From: Apiotrichum sp. Y4204
Taxonomy: Eukaryota > Basidiomycota > Tremellomycetes > Trichosporonales > Trichosporonaceae
DNA length: 64,000 nucleotides
NCBI GenBank assembly: GCA_025531455.1
Contig: JAMYHL010000051.1
Location: 1-64,000, forward strand
Reading direction: 5' to 3'
Positions within the stretch are counted from its first letter, which is position 1; every line of letters starts with the position of its first letter. Position numbers and translations under genes: made by a program. Below are positions 24,229 to 35,575 of this stretch, piece by piece. The notes beneath the pieces were generated by a model. The model ran no database searches. It had not been told where the DNA came from and saw only the letters and a program-made list of their open reading frames with translations.

Positions 24229-25347
24229 GATGAGATGTATTGTGTAGTGGGAGATGGAGAGACGCAACACTCGTGAGCATAACCTTCTGTCTATGTACTC
24301 TTGCTGTCCATGTGCCCCACACACAAAGCCCCCCATCCTCCGTCTCTCGTCGTCGGCCTCTTCCAGCCGAGCTCGCTCTCGAGGGCTCTCGACATCGGTC
24401 CGGAGAGGGTGGGCAAAGCCGAAATCCGCCCTGGAATGGGCTCACGGGCATCTCCGACCGACCCTCCGCTCATTAATGGCCGACGTAGCGAAGCGAGGGG
24501 GTGGGGTAGCGAGCGCGTGCGATTCACGTGTGCTGCTTGGCCCATACGTGCATACATGGTGTGTATGGTGTGCATATGGTGCTTTGATGCGCTCGTCGTG
24601 AGACGGTCTCTTTGGTTTGTCTCTGGGATGGAAGCTGCGGAGTTTGCCGGCTCGACGGCCGGTGGAGTTTTCCCCGCAGAACCACATACCACACATCACA
24701 AAACTCATACATATGCAAGGAGCGATGTCCGTCTCGGCCGCGGTCTCGTCTCGCCTCGTCTCTTCTTCTCGGACAGCGGTCACTTCCGACCGGAATCACT
24801 TGGATGGAGACCGAGATGACGGACAACGGACAACGGAGAACGGAGTGCGTGCTTCGCTGACTTCTGATACTGACTATGCGCACTCACACCAACATGCTGT
24901 CTGGCTCAGCGGACTGGGCCGCAACCGTCGCCGACATTGCGCAAGCAGCTGAACTCACCCGGCGCGCTGGTCACCCTGCCTGGCGACGACCATAACACCA
25001 CTGCTGACGCACGCCTATCACCGAGTGTTTCGTCGCCCACCAGCATCCCGGGAATCACATGCATGGTACAATACATCGCTAAATCCTGGCGAAACGAGCG
25101 GGGGAATCGGGTAAGCGGGGGTATCGCATGACAAGGCGGAGAAACGTAGAGCTGGCGTGGAGTGCGGAGGGCAGGAAGGGGAGGGTGGAGACGGTGGAGA
25201 CGATGGAGACAGCTGGAATCCGACGGGCCAGCGAGTGCGGTGGGTATCTCTGTACAAGGCGGGCATGCGGCGAGGGAATAGGATGGAGGGGCCGAAGGGA
25301 CAACGGAATGGGATCATGGTTCTTGAGGTATGCCAGCAGTCAAACGT
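24229..25347. other. Intergenic region, 1.1 kb
   Basis: This is the promoter side of the dehydrogenase gene and the 3' side of the PP1-motif gene. Several short open frames overlap on both strands without domains. No gene is called. Confidence 0.5.
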
Positions 25348-26215
25348 TCAGCGCCTACCAATCACGACGTGGAGGGCGGCGTGGAGCTCGTCTGCGAAGC
25401 GCACGCGCTTCTGCGGCCCTGCGCGGCGCGGTCGGGGCGAGATGGGGTACATGTCAATCTCGACGTCAACGAGCGGGGACGGCTGGAGTGGTGTCTGCAA
25501 TGAGTGACAGTCCCAGCGCACAACAGATGCACTCACCACTGGCGTCTCCGGGTCCTCGTCGTCGTCCTCGTCGCCGGTCACGACGATGATGTAGCGCGCC
25601 TTCTTACACACGTCAGGCGTCATCTTAAGCGCAGGCGGCGACTTGCGCTTCAGGGAGAGGCGGCCCATGAGGTCCGGAAGCTGCAAGACGTTAATCCCAA
25701 GTCGTGAAGAATTCACACTCCACTGCACTCACCTCGTCGTCCTTCGCCTTGAGGCCGAGAGTCGGCGGTCGCCGGTTCTCCTTCTTTCCCAGGCGGCGGG
25801 CTGCAAGACTCGGGCCAGCGGGGGGCGGGATGAAGTTGGACAGTGGGGAGAGCGGCGACGGTGGGAGCGGGGACTGGGCGCCTGGACGGGGGAGTGGGGC
25901 GAGGAGCGATGGCGATTGTGACGAGCGGCGTGGGAGTGGGCGCGCGGCGCGGGGCGGAGCAGCCGCGACCGCTGCGTAACTCAGGACTGGAGTAGAGATG
26001 GGTGCAAACGTTGATGGGGCAGAATGCGGCGTGAATGGCGGGGATGCGGCCGGCGACGGGTAGTTGGCGGTGAATAACGCCAGGCTCGGTGGGCGCGGGC
26101 GGATGCTGCTCGTTCCAGAGGCGGGACGACGGGGACGCGCAGCGCGGCGCGACCAGTCTGCAGGGCGGGCGACCGAAGATGACATCGTGAGCGAAGCCAA
26201 AGTCGCCGTTGACAC
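25348..26215 (-). CDS. Disordered protein with RVxF protein-phosphatase-1 docking motif
   Basis: Exons 26215-25733, 25680-25537 and 25494-25348 give 257 residues. About the first 150 residues are Pro/Ser/Ala/Arg-rich with repeated SPLPP-like runs and LSYAAVAAAPP. The second exon begins LPDLMGRLSLKRKSPPALKM and has an acidic patch (TGDEDDDEDPE). Near the C-terminus, residues 238-242 are KRVRF followed by ADE, a textbook RVxF docking motif for protein phosphatase 1. No catalytic domain is present, so a regulatory or targeting subunit is the best inference. A downstream in-frame ATG at 26185 is an alternative start. The last exon might continue past 25348 through another intron (gtaggc), which I cannot exclude. 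Confidence 0.7.
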
Positions 26216-27420
26216 TGATCTCGACGTGCTTGCCAGTCGAAGCGGATTGTAGGGCCCGGTCTCGCACTCAGCGGGTGGCTAGTGGCGGGCTGTATGGCTT
26301 CCCGACGCGTCGCGAGTGAGAGATGAGTACAGGGGACAATCTATGAGCTGGACAAGTTATAAAGAGAGGGCGGTATCGTTGCGGCTTGCGATGGGCTGGC
26401 GCTGTTGGCGTTTGGCGTGGAACGAGGGCGGCGGCCGTGGTGTTCTGCGCCTGTCGCTGCCCCCGGCCAAAGTTTGCAGAATTGTGAGACCTTGTTTCGT
26501 GCTACCCTTCTCCTCGCGCCTTTTAGCACGCCCCGTGCGCCATCAGCTGGGCCCCCTTCGCTGGATCTCTGCAGCTCTAGAGCTTTTGTGCTGGGTCAGA
26601 TCAGGTCAGTCGAGCGGACATCGTGTCCCGCTCCCTCTCCTGTGCTCCATCTCGCGGCTACCAGATGTCATCGCGAGGGGTATGAGACGCGGACCGTGCG
26701 CAGGGTGCTGGTGAGGGGATAAGATATAGGGGGCGGAGTCATGATAAAGGAAGAGAGAGAGCGAGGATGAGAGGAGAGAGGATGACGGGTTTATGTCAGT
26801 GGTCGTGCGCGGTCGGACATTGGTTCTGAGGAAGGGAGATGGACGAGCTCATCGGGCATCGGGTCGAGCAGCATCAATCTCCCCCTCTGGTGGCGGGGTT
26901 GGCGCGCATGATGTTGACTTGTTTCGGTCACACAATCATCCTCCTGCCTCTTGCTATCGTTCGAGAGTAGAGAATGAGAGATGAAGAGCGACGAGGAGGG
27001 GCGTTGTTTGTAGGATCATTCTTGTCGTCACACGACACCAACACGCATAAAACAGATCGCCAAGAATGGAAAAGAAAACGACACACACGGGCATGGGGAC
27101 CATATACCACCTACTCGGATGGATCTCATATGGACAGCATGGCGCATGCAGGGACTGAGATGCAAGGGGACCACCATGAACAGGGAGCACGATGACTTGC
27201 ACGACAATGGCATGCATGACGTTGAGGACAAGGTTGTCAACTTTGATGACAACTAACAACAACACCAATCTCTGCTCCAACCAGTGAGAATGACTCGATT
27301 GCACACTTTTGTCCGGAGACTTTTTTCCTCTCTCTCTCTCTCGTCATCGTCACATCTCAACATCCATCCACGTCCCACATCTCATCTTGTTGTCTCACAT
27401 TCTCCATCTCCCACCAAAGC
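26216..27420. other. Divergent promoter region, 1.2 kb
   Basis: This separates the PP1-motif gene (minus) and the BTB-like gene (plus). A TATAA-type element at 26357-26361 (read on the minus strand) lies about 140 bp upstream of the minus-strand ATG. A pyrimidine tract at 27329-27350 lies in the probable leader of the plus-strand gene. No gene is seen. Confidence 0.45.
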
Positions 27421-28731
27421 ATGTCGTCGAGGTAAGCACATGTCCCGCGCATCCCCACTGACCCCAGCCCGCGGCTCACGTTCGCGCCAAAGACGTTTGC
27501 GGCCGGCGGCGCCAACACGCACATTCTCCGCTCATCCGATGCCGTCTGCGTGCGATACCCGCTCGAACGCCTCGCGCGTGTGTGCCCCTTCTTTGATGGG
27601 CTCGTCTCCGTCCCTCGGCCCCCGCCGCCGCCGCACGCCATTGCCGCCGCTGCTGCTGCCTCTGGCGTGTGTCCGCATGCGGCGCGCATGACCGCCCCCG
27701 TGTCGCCCGTCGTCTCAAACGAGTCCGAAGTGTCCTCCGAGGTCAGCCGGTGTCCCCACTCCATGATCGATTCCGATCACCCTCACAGTGACTCCGCCTC
27801 AGTCCCCGCGTCTGCATCCGATTCCTCCCTCTCCACAACCTCAAACTCCACCGCCGACGACGAGAGCACAGTAATCGACTTGCCTGTCCCGTGGGGTGGG
27901 CTGCAGCTGTGTCTCGAGTTGGTGGACGCCCACTTGAGTTGTCCGGCCCTTGGCGCACTCACCTCCCCTTCATCTCCCATCTCGTCCTCACCCTCCACCG
28001 CTTCCGCGGCCACCAACCTCCTCCGGCATGGCGTGCAGGAGCACATAGACTCGATGATTGAGACCGCACACGCTTTCGGCCTCTCATTCATCGGCAGCCA
28101 AGTGTACGACGCATTCGCGGGCCAGCCGGTCCCAGCGCACGGCGGCGCGAGCGACCCGCTGTGGATCTTCGCCGTTGTTGCGGCCACCGGAGCACGCGAC
28201 GTGCTCGTCCCGGCCGCATGGAACACGCTGCGCCCCGACTATGACATTGTTCGCGGGTCGCTCGGTGGCAAACGCCTGTTACGGCGGTACGCGCGGGACG
28301 AGCTGCGCGAGCTCTACGTCGTGCACCATGCCTGGCACTACGCGCTGCAGGTGTACGACGAGTACATGCTTGACTGCGAGGAGTGGGGCGTGCAGGCGTC
28401 CCCCGGCGAGGGCTGGGCGCGCGACGTGCGCCATGACGGTTGCCCATACCCCTCCGTCGCGATGGTCGCCGCTGATGCCCGTCTTCGGGTCAAGACACAC
28501 TTGTACTCCAAGCCGCGGTTCCCGAAGCAACAGAGCTTTGCGTCCATCGTCGCGAACCTCACCGACCCCGTCCGCCTCACGGACATCATTGCGCCAGCAA
28601 TGTCAGCCTGCGATACCTGCGTGTACGCGGACAACGGCCTGCTCGACAAGTTTGTCCAGGCGGTACAGACACAGTTTGTCGACACGCTCGCCACCGAGCT
28701 CGCGGGCCTCTGTCTCCTCGCCCCAAAATAG
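27421..28731 (+). CDS. Protein with BTB/POZ-like N-terminus
   Basis: An 11-nt first exon (27421-27431) joins 27468-28731 to give 424 residues. The start is MSSS-PRLTFAPKTFAAGGANTHI. The stretch ILRSSDAVCVRYPLERLARVCPFFDGLVSV resembles the first strand, helix and strand of fungal BTB domains (HLILRSSDG...VHK..LSLASPFF..). A Pro/Ala-rich and Ser/Thr-rich insertion (about residues 62-140) interrupts it. The remainder is folded and partly helical, with DPLWIFAVVAATGARD and ELYVVHHAWHYALQVYDEYML, the latter typical of the C-terminal part of fungal BTB proteins. The partner and pathway are unknown. It is the first of four plus-strand genes. Confidence 0.78.
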
Positions 28732-29025
28732 ACTCTCACAATGTGCATGTGTGTGTGTGTAGTTGTACGTGTTGCTTGTTTGTATGCATGGATGCCTTGA
28801 ATCCCGGAAGTAGAGAACGTGTCGTGGAGGATGGGCAAGAAGGCAAGGAGGACGTGTCGGACGACGTGGAAGCCCGAAAGACGCACACCAAAGCGGTGCA
28901 GCATTCTACTTGTCCGTCCGTCAAACACACAAGTCACCACAACAACAATCTGACATTCAACAGCGACGGGAACCAACAACTTGCTCTTCTCTTCATCAAG
29001 CAATCGACCATTGCACCCACTCAAC

Positions 29026-30180
29026 ATGGGAAGCGCAACGAGTACACTCGTCTCCAACAAGGGCGTCACCAACAACGAGCCCGGCGCAAGCAGCATCGAC
29101 GGCGCGCTCCTCCCCTTCCCACCAGAGGTCATCGACCACCTCCTCGCGCCCCTCTCTCGTGCCGATCTCGCGACTCTCCTCCGCGTTAACAGTGCTTTCC
29201 GCGACGCCGTTACATGGCGCATGGCGCCCCGTGTGCATATCCTCGACGCGGGGTCCGGCTACCTCAAGCTTGAGGCGCACACCGAGCCGCGCCGCGGAGA
29301 GGCCTCGCGCGTTGTGAAGCGCTTTCTCCCTCAGTGGGTCGACACCGTCGAGCTGTATCCCCACTCGGCTGCGGCCTGCGACAAGAGCGACAAAAGGAGA
29401 TGGAGTACAAATACTGGTCTGGTCGGGAGCTTGAGGTCGCTTACCTCGGTGCGCGTCGTGCGTGTACACTTTGACGACACGACTTCCACCCTGCATACAA
29501 CACCCAGCAGCGGAGAAGCACGGCCAGGGCCATACGCCGACCGCTGTGTGCTAACAAAAGCGCTCTACATGTTCTCCGGGCATACGGTCGTCCTCCGGAA
29601 CCCCCGCAACGTGATAATGGCGACGCCCGCATTGCGGCGTGTCTATGTTATTGGATCCGGATTGGTTGGCACGCAGGGGACTCATCTGAGCACACTCTGG
29701 CTCAGCGCGACGGGCACTCGGCGGCCCCCACAGGAGATCACAATCGTCTTCGCAGCCCCGCCCCGCACAGAGTGGTGGCCTGTCCCCACTACGCGGTACG
29801 CCGAGTGGGCGCCGCTGCGCAAGCGGTGGCTGGACCGTTGCTTCGACCACCTCCTCGTCTCCCTCTTCGAGCTCCTAGATGTCCCCGAGGGCGGGAGTAC
29901 GCGCCTGTTACTCGTCAACGCCGAGGCGATCTCACTCCCCGGCCTGGACGACATGCAGCAAACCTCCCTCCCCGGCGCATGGAACACGCGGCAAGAGCAC
30001 ATCGAGACCATGTTCCGCAGCCGCATGGCGACCGCGCTCCCGCCCAACCCCGCGCGCCGGGCCGCCGTGGCGCGAGCAGTCTCGTTCGTCGGCATGCGCG
30101 AATGGGTCGCTGAGGGCAAATGGAAGGACGTGTTCGACTACGATGAGATCGCGGAGTGGATGCCCGAGGGTGCGTGGTAG
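29026..30180 (+). CDS. F-box-like protein with N-myristoylation consensus
   Basis: A single exon from the ATG at 29026 encodes 384 residues. An in-frame ATG at 28981 exists but is followed by a leader-like stretch. Residues 1-7 are MGSATST: Gly2 with Ser6 fits the N-myristoyltransferase consensus. LLPFPPEVIDHLLAPLSRADLATLLRVNSAFRD (about 28-60) looks like an F-box helix bundle (LP.E....L..L...DL..L..V...F). The rest has scattered strands and helices of the kind seen in lineage-expanded basidiomycete F-box proteins. If real, it would recruit substrates to an SCF ubiquitin ligase, possibly at membranes. It lies 294 bp downstream of the BTB-like gene. Confidence 0.78.
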   Translation: MGSATSTLVSNKGVTNNEPGASSIDGALLPFPPEVIDHLLAPLSRADLATLLRVNSAFRDAVTWRMAPRVHILDAGSGYLKLEAHTEPRRGEASRVVKRFLPQWVDTVELYPHSAAACDKSDKRRWSTNTGLVGSLRSLTSVRVVRVHFDDTTSTLHTTPSSGEARPGPYADRCVLTKALYMFSGHTVVLRNPRNVIMATPALRRVYVIGSGLVGTQGTHLSTLWLSATGTRRPPQEITIVFAAPPRTEWWPVPTTRYAEWAPLRKRWLDRCFDHLLVSLFELLDVPEGGSTRLLLVNAEAISLPGLDDMQQTSLPGAWNTRQEHIETMFRSRMATALPPNPARRAAVARAVSFVGMREWVAEGKWKDVFDYDEIAEWMPEGAW

Positions 30181-30679
30181 TGGAGATAGTGTGCATGAAT
30201 ATAATGGCATAGACGCGCGGCGGCGGCAATGCCGTCGTCGACGGAGATGTGGATGTGGATGTGGATGTGGACTGGGGGACATGGCGCCGTGGATATGTCG
30301 GCGGGTCTGGCCACTTCGCCGAGACCGCGCCTGCCCCACTGCTTGTCTAGTTCTCCACCATCTCCACCACAACGGACTGCTGACACTGACAGTGCCTGCC
30401 TCGGCCACTGACGCAGATGGAGATGGAGTATCCGCTTTCGCTTGGGTGTGGAGTTAGTTGTTCGGCCGTGAGCCTCCCTGGGCCCGCACTCGGCTTTCGG
30501 AGACGACCGCACCGGGCCCCGGCTATTCGGATCCTGCCCACCCAGGACATGTTGGAGAGATCGAGAGCACAAGGGACATGGCAATGTCTCGCGAGTCTCG
30601 GTAGCAGAGTAATTTGCGAGTGCTATATCATCTCTCTGCCGACTTCTCACCCATCCTCATCCCACACATCACCAGCAGC
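30181..30679. other. Intergenic region, 499 bp
   Basis: This is the promoter region of the thiolase gene. It contains a hexamer microsatellite, four copies of gatgtg at 30245-30268. Confidence 0.55.
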
Positions 30680-32054
30680 ATGTCCCGCGTCGCCCGCTAC
30701 ACCGAGAAGAACGACAACGACGGTGAGTAAAAGTGGAGCTAGCAGCCGAGGCACGTTTGAGTCACGACACAAGCCAGTCTCAACCACTGCAGCCCGTTCT
30801 CCAGCCCAGCCTCTCCCCGGTCATCCTCGGACTTCCGCTGACAAGCAGTCGTCGTCACCTGTGCGCTCCGCACGCCGCTGTGCAAGGCGCGCAAGGGTGC
30901 GTTCAAGGATGCCACCTACGATGAGCTCCTTCTTGCCACCATGGTCGCTGCCAAGCAGAACATTGGCATCGACCCCGCCCTCATCGGCGACATGTGAGTC
31001 TTGGGGCTTTGGCAATGGAGAACACCGCTGACATTCCAGTTGCGTCGGCACGGTTACCACCCCGAACGGACCCAACACTGCGCGTGTCGCGGCGCTCTCC
31101 GCCGGCTTCCCCAACACCGTCCCTGTGCAGGTCATCAACCGCTTCTGCTCCTCCGGTCTCATGGCGTGCAGCATCATCTCGAACCAAATCCGCAACGGCG
31201 AGATCGACATCGGTCTTGCTGTCGGCTACGACAACCTGACCTTCCACGGTGGCAAGTCTTTCGACTTCTCGCCCGAGATCATGGCCAACCCCGAGAGCGC
31301 GGACTGCATCAAGCCCATGGGCTGGACGGCCGAGAACGTCGCCGGCGACTTTGGCATCTCGCGCGAGAAGATGGACCGCTGGGCCGAGAAGTCGCACCAG
31401 GCCGCCGCCAAGGCCCACGCCGACGGCACCTTCAAGGGCGAGATTGCCCCCGTCACCGTCAACTCGAAGCAGGCCGACGGCTCCGTCAAGAAGATTGTTG
31501 TTGACGCCGACGACGGAATCCGCCCTGGCACCACCTTTGAGTCGCTCTCCAAGGTCCGCCCGGCGTTCCCCCAGTGGAAGCCCGGACAGACCACCGGCGG
31601 CAACGCGTCGCAGATCACCGACGGCGGTGCCTTTGTTCTCCTCATGACCCGCCGGAAGGCGCGTGAGCTCGGCCTCAAGGTGCTCGCCAAGCACGTTATG
31701 ACGGTCGTCTCTGGTCTTGAGCCCCGCATCATGGGCATCGGACCGTCCCTCGCCATCCCGCTGCTGTACGAGCGCACCGGCATCAAGAAGGAGGATGTCG
31801 ACATGTTCGAGATCAACGAGGCGTTTGCATCCATGATGGTCTACTGTGTTGAGAAGCTCCAGCTCGACCCCGCAAAGGTCAACGTCAATGGTGGCGCCAT
31901 CGCCCTCGGACACCCCTTCGGATGCACCGGCGCCCGCCAGGTCGCCACTGGCCTCAACGCCATGCGCACGACCAAGGGCAAGGTCCTTGTTACGTCCATG
32001 TGCATTGGCTCCGGCCAGGGTGCCGCTGCTCTCTGGATCAACGAGCAAAACTAG
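30680..32054 (+). CDS. 3-ketoacyl-CoA thiolase
   Basis: Exons 30680-30722, 30849-30993 and 31040-32054 give 400 residues, normal for a thiolase. The nucleophilic Cys99 is in [36 protein letters not shown] (His354) and [13 protein letters not shown] (Cys384) complete the four active-site loops. The enzyme cleaves 3-ketoacyl-CoA with CoA, the last step of beta-oxidation. The C-terminus (WINEQN) is not a PTS1, and the N-terminus ([14 protein letters not shown]) does not show the R-L-x5-H-L PTS2 pattern, so its compartment is unclear. The Fox2-like dehydrogenase gene 6.5 kb to the left encodes the preceding step. Confidence 0.95.
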
Positions 32055-32846
32055 GGAGGGAGATTGTCAGCAGTTAGGTAGTTTGGTCATGCATCTTTTT
32101 GGATTCAAACTGTGGTGATGGTAGAGGAACAGGAAGAGGGAGTGAGAAGGATGGATGAGGAGGGATGAGGAGAACGGTGAATCCGGGCCCACGATCTGTG
32201 CGTCCTCCTCGGTCTCCTCTTGGGTCCAGCTCCTGCGAGCGAAAGAGGGCGGAATGACGGGACACCATCGCTCGCTGCTCACGACTGTGCCTTTGCTCCT
32301 CACCATCGATCTTGACTGCATCTCTGCATCTCTTTCCGTACTTCACGCCCCATTCTCACAGCCTCACCGCAGACTACTAACAGCCGCACCCGGTCTTGCA
32401 TTGTCCCGGACGCCACTGACGTCCAGAAGACTCGCACAAGACCGAGAACAGGGGAGCGCAAACATGCACAGGCACTGAAGGGTCACAGAACAGGTCCTGT
32501 TGTTGCTCGTGCATGCATGCACTGCCTGGCTGGCTCACTGGGGGCAGCAGCTTTGGTCGTCCCGTTCTGGGGGTGATGGCTGTCCAGGCTTGGCTCTCCT
32601 TATCAGTGTTGCGACCATACTCTCACACAATACCGTCCACTTGTTTTGCGACTTGGCTGCTGATTCCATTGCTTCACTCCTTAACATTGCCTCTCATCAT
32701 CATCTCCATCGTTGACAGTGTGGTCGGCGACGAGCATTCTCCACACGTCGAGCTTTACGCCCCACACACACCCGACTCCCAACGCACCTTCAACTCCGAC
32801 GCCATCCCCAGGTCCACTATCACTGTCCACCGGACACCCATCCATC
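32055..32846. other. Intergenic region, 792 bp
   Basis: This spans the thiolase 3' flank to the start of the NLS protein. In-frame ATGs upstream of 32847 (for example 32712) would only add a His/Pro/Thr-rich leader. No other gene is seen. Confidence 0.5.
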
Positions 32847-33507
32847 ATGAACCCCACCCCAGCCGTCCCAATCTCAATCCCAACCCCCAACACAGACCTT
32901 GACGAGCTGTCGCACACGAAGCGCCCGCGCCCCGAGGACGACGACGGCGATCGTGATCGCGACCGCAGCCGGCGCCGCCTGTCGCTGCCAGGCCACATCC
33001 CAGGGAACAACGGGCTCTACGTCGAGCGCAGCACTCCAGCGTACCAGTTCCGGCCCAGTTCCGCGCCGAGCGCGCTCGAGGCGCACCTCCGCTCCCGTGC
33101 GCACCTGCGCGCTCACTTTGTGAGTAACTTCTTTATTCCCTATCTGACGGCAGCACACACCGCCACGACGCCGGCCAGGACAGAAGATGGACGTCGACCC
33201 CGCTGCGCCCCCGCCGCCGCCGCCTCCGCCCGAGACCTATATTCCCAGCATGGACCCAGCGACGGCGCTCACGAACATCCACTGGATTGCGTCGCTCACA
33301 CCGCCTGCGGCCGCCGCGATTCCGCAGGCGGACATGGCGGCCGCCCTCCTCGGTCTCCTCAACGCCCTCCCGCCCATTGACCAGCAGGTACTCTCCGTCC
33401 ACCTCCTCGGCGGGCGCACCATCGATAGCCTCAGCTCGGAGGAGATGTACCTCCTTGCGCGCGAGCTCGCGGAGCTCCGCACCATCAATGGGCAGTTGAC
33501 CTTCTAG
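32847..33507 (+). CDS. Small hypothetical protein with basic NLS-like segment
   Basis: Exons 32847-33119 and 33154-33507 encode 208 residues. A disordered Pro-rich start is followed by a bipartite-NLS-like stretch (KRPRPEDDD, then RDRDRSRRRLSLPG, about residues 25-50). A polyproline run (MDVDPAA followed by about eight Pro) is next, and then a helical C-terminus with PPIDQQVLSVHLLGGRTIDSL ending AELRTINGQLTF. The family is not recognised. A nuclear location is inferred from the basic segment alone. It is convergent with the membrane protein gene on the other strand. Confidence 0.72.
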
Positions 33508-33862
33508 GCCATGAAAGGGATCATGGCGAGTTGAGGACCCCGCGAGACCACGCGACCATGGCGGGCGTGTAGGGACCACATTACAAGAAGAGCAGTTGCG
33601 ACCGAGTAAAGGCAATGGCGAGGGAAATCATTGTGCGCATGGCACAGTAGAGTACAAGTTGTATAATATTTACATCCATCATGACTGACATTGTTAAAGA
33701 TTGGAAGTGGGAGAGCTTAGACTGACTGACGCCAATGCCGTCCTCATATTCTGATCAACTGCATAGAGAAATACAAAGCCCGTCAGCTATCCAGAGTCCA
33801 GAGTCCCTATCTCCCTTCCTATCTCCCCCCCCTATCAACCACACGAGCATTCATGCAAGCGA
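33508..33862. other. 3'-3' intergenic region, 355 bp
   Basis: This lies between two convergent genes. AT-rich stretches around 33658-33672 could hold polyadenylation signals. No gene is seen. Confidence 0.5.
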
Positions 33863-34359
33863 CTAATACCTTCCGCTGCCGTAGTGTTGCTCGTGCCACG
33901 CGTTGTTCTGCTGTTGCTGCCGATCCCAATCCATCTGTTGCTGGTGGTGCAGTATCGCCTGGTCGGGGTATGCCGTCCCGCCGCCATAGTAGCCGCCGTT
34001 GTAGTTGTTATTGCTCTGTTTGCGCCGGTTCATGTCCTGCATTGCAGACACGGCCGCGTCCTTGGCCTTCATGCGCTCGCCGCCGCACCCGAGCCACTTG
34101 CGGAAAAAGTGCTGCTGTCAGAAGGGAGCCAATGACTACGCCGACAATCTCCTCCTCTCATAGAAACAGCAGCACTCACAAGGGTAAAGCTTAGAATCAG
34201 CACTCCTGCAACCGCGCACACGGCGATGATGATCCACTTTGTCGTGCTCGACATGCCCTTCTTCTCGTCTCGCGCGACGATGTTCGCGGTCACACCGGGG
34301 TCGGTGTGGAGAGCAAGCGCGCCTGCGGCGAGCAGCGCCAGGGGAGCGAGAACAAACAT
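33863..34359 (-). CDS. Single-pass membrane protein with Asn/Gln-rich tail
   Basis: Exons 34359-34180 and 34114-33863 encode 143 residues. Residues 1-17 (MFVLAPLALLAAGALAL) form a signal peptide. A short extracellular segment (HTDPGVTANIVARDEKKG) precedes one transmembrane helix, KWIIIAVCAVAGVLILSF. The cytoplasmic side starts QHFFRKWLGCGGERMKAKD and ends in a low-complexity Asn/Tyr/Gly and Gln-rich tail (NNNYNGGYYGGG, RQQQQNNAW). This layout, signal plus single span plus low-complexity tail, is common among fungal cell-surface or vacuolar proteins. No enzymatic domain is seen. The intron ends in a tandem cagcag acceptor, so the tail may start with or without one Gln. Confidence 0.82.
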
Positions 34360-35575
34360 TGCAATGCGATGATGGGGTGAAGAGAAGTCGCGCGACGCGC
34401 AAGTCTATGATATATTGGTTTGTTGGGGAACTGGTCTGCACTCGACCCCTCGGCCACCACAGCTGGCCCAAACGCGCCACAGTTTCAGCTCGGCACAGTT
34501 CTCTCCTCGCCAAGCTGCAGCAGCACAGGTATAGCGCAGGCTACAGCGCAGGCGACACTGTGTACTGTGGCCATAAGCGTGGGCTTGGATGGCGACGCGC
34601 TTCGGCATGGTAGGGGACAGGGTGGAACTATGGCACTAACGTTTTCCGCGCCACGGCTAATGGCGCCAATGAATGGGCTCAGCGGCCACCCGGCCATGAG
34701 CGTCGACCAGAGAAGTAGTTGCGTTGAGGTTGTTATGCTTAGCCGTGAACCAGGATCGGACCCGACGTGCCTCTCTGCTGTTCGGTGTATCAGGCACTCT
34801 GACGGGACGCGCCCTGCAGGGGACCCGGGCAGATGAACAAGCAGTGTTCCACACGTTCCAATGTGTTACGTGCTACGCGCTCCTTGCTGAATGGCTTTTA
34901 TCCCATCCTAGCGTACCATCGCCTTTTAACAGACGTGTCCCTGGGAGCCCAGATCGCTAACAAGGCGCGGACGCTCCGAAGCCTAAGACCTGCCCTGCTC
35001 GCGCTCTTCCTACTCCTTGCGCATATGGATCTGTTCTGCCAGTCGCTGCCCGTTTTATCGGTGGGCTGGTGGCCGCGACGGATTGTCGTGCTCGGCCTGC
35101 TGTAGCTACACCATTTGACGGTCACATCTCCCGTAAATGAGGCCGGTCGTTCCGGAATGAGGTCAAGAAAGTGCCCTAACATTGCAGAGTGAGATTGTCA
35201 ATTGTCAGATTATACTGCAGCTGCGAGTTGTACTGTCACGGGGCACTGGTCTTGCTGTGGTCGGGGAGTTTTGGCAGCGCTGAAGCGACAATAGAAGAAC
35301 TGCATCACATAGAGTTGACCCACTCCGTCTTGATGATAGCTCTCTCCTTTGGACGTATCATGCCCTGCATGCCCTGTCATAAATGGCGGGCGAAACGTGG
35401 CCAGTGGATGCAAGACGTGGCGTGGCATCGCCAACATTACTCGTCCTCGACACGTCACGAACAACGCCACGACTCTACAACACCTCATTAACGACAATCT
35501 CTCCAGCATTCATAACGATATCGCAATGACGAACAATCCCGGATCATAGACCGCAGCTATACAGCCCGTTCCGCT
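34360..35575. other. Divergent intergenic region, 1.2 kb
   Basis: This lies between the membrane protein (minus) and the Hsp70-like gene (plus). Overlapping short open frames on both strands have no domains. No gene is called. Confidence 0.5.

Noticed and set aside
30981..32048. 355-codon minus frame
   Set aside because: It is antisense to the thiolase, with Asp/Gly/His-rich shadow composition and no domain.
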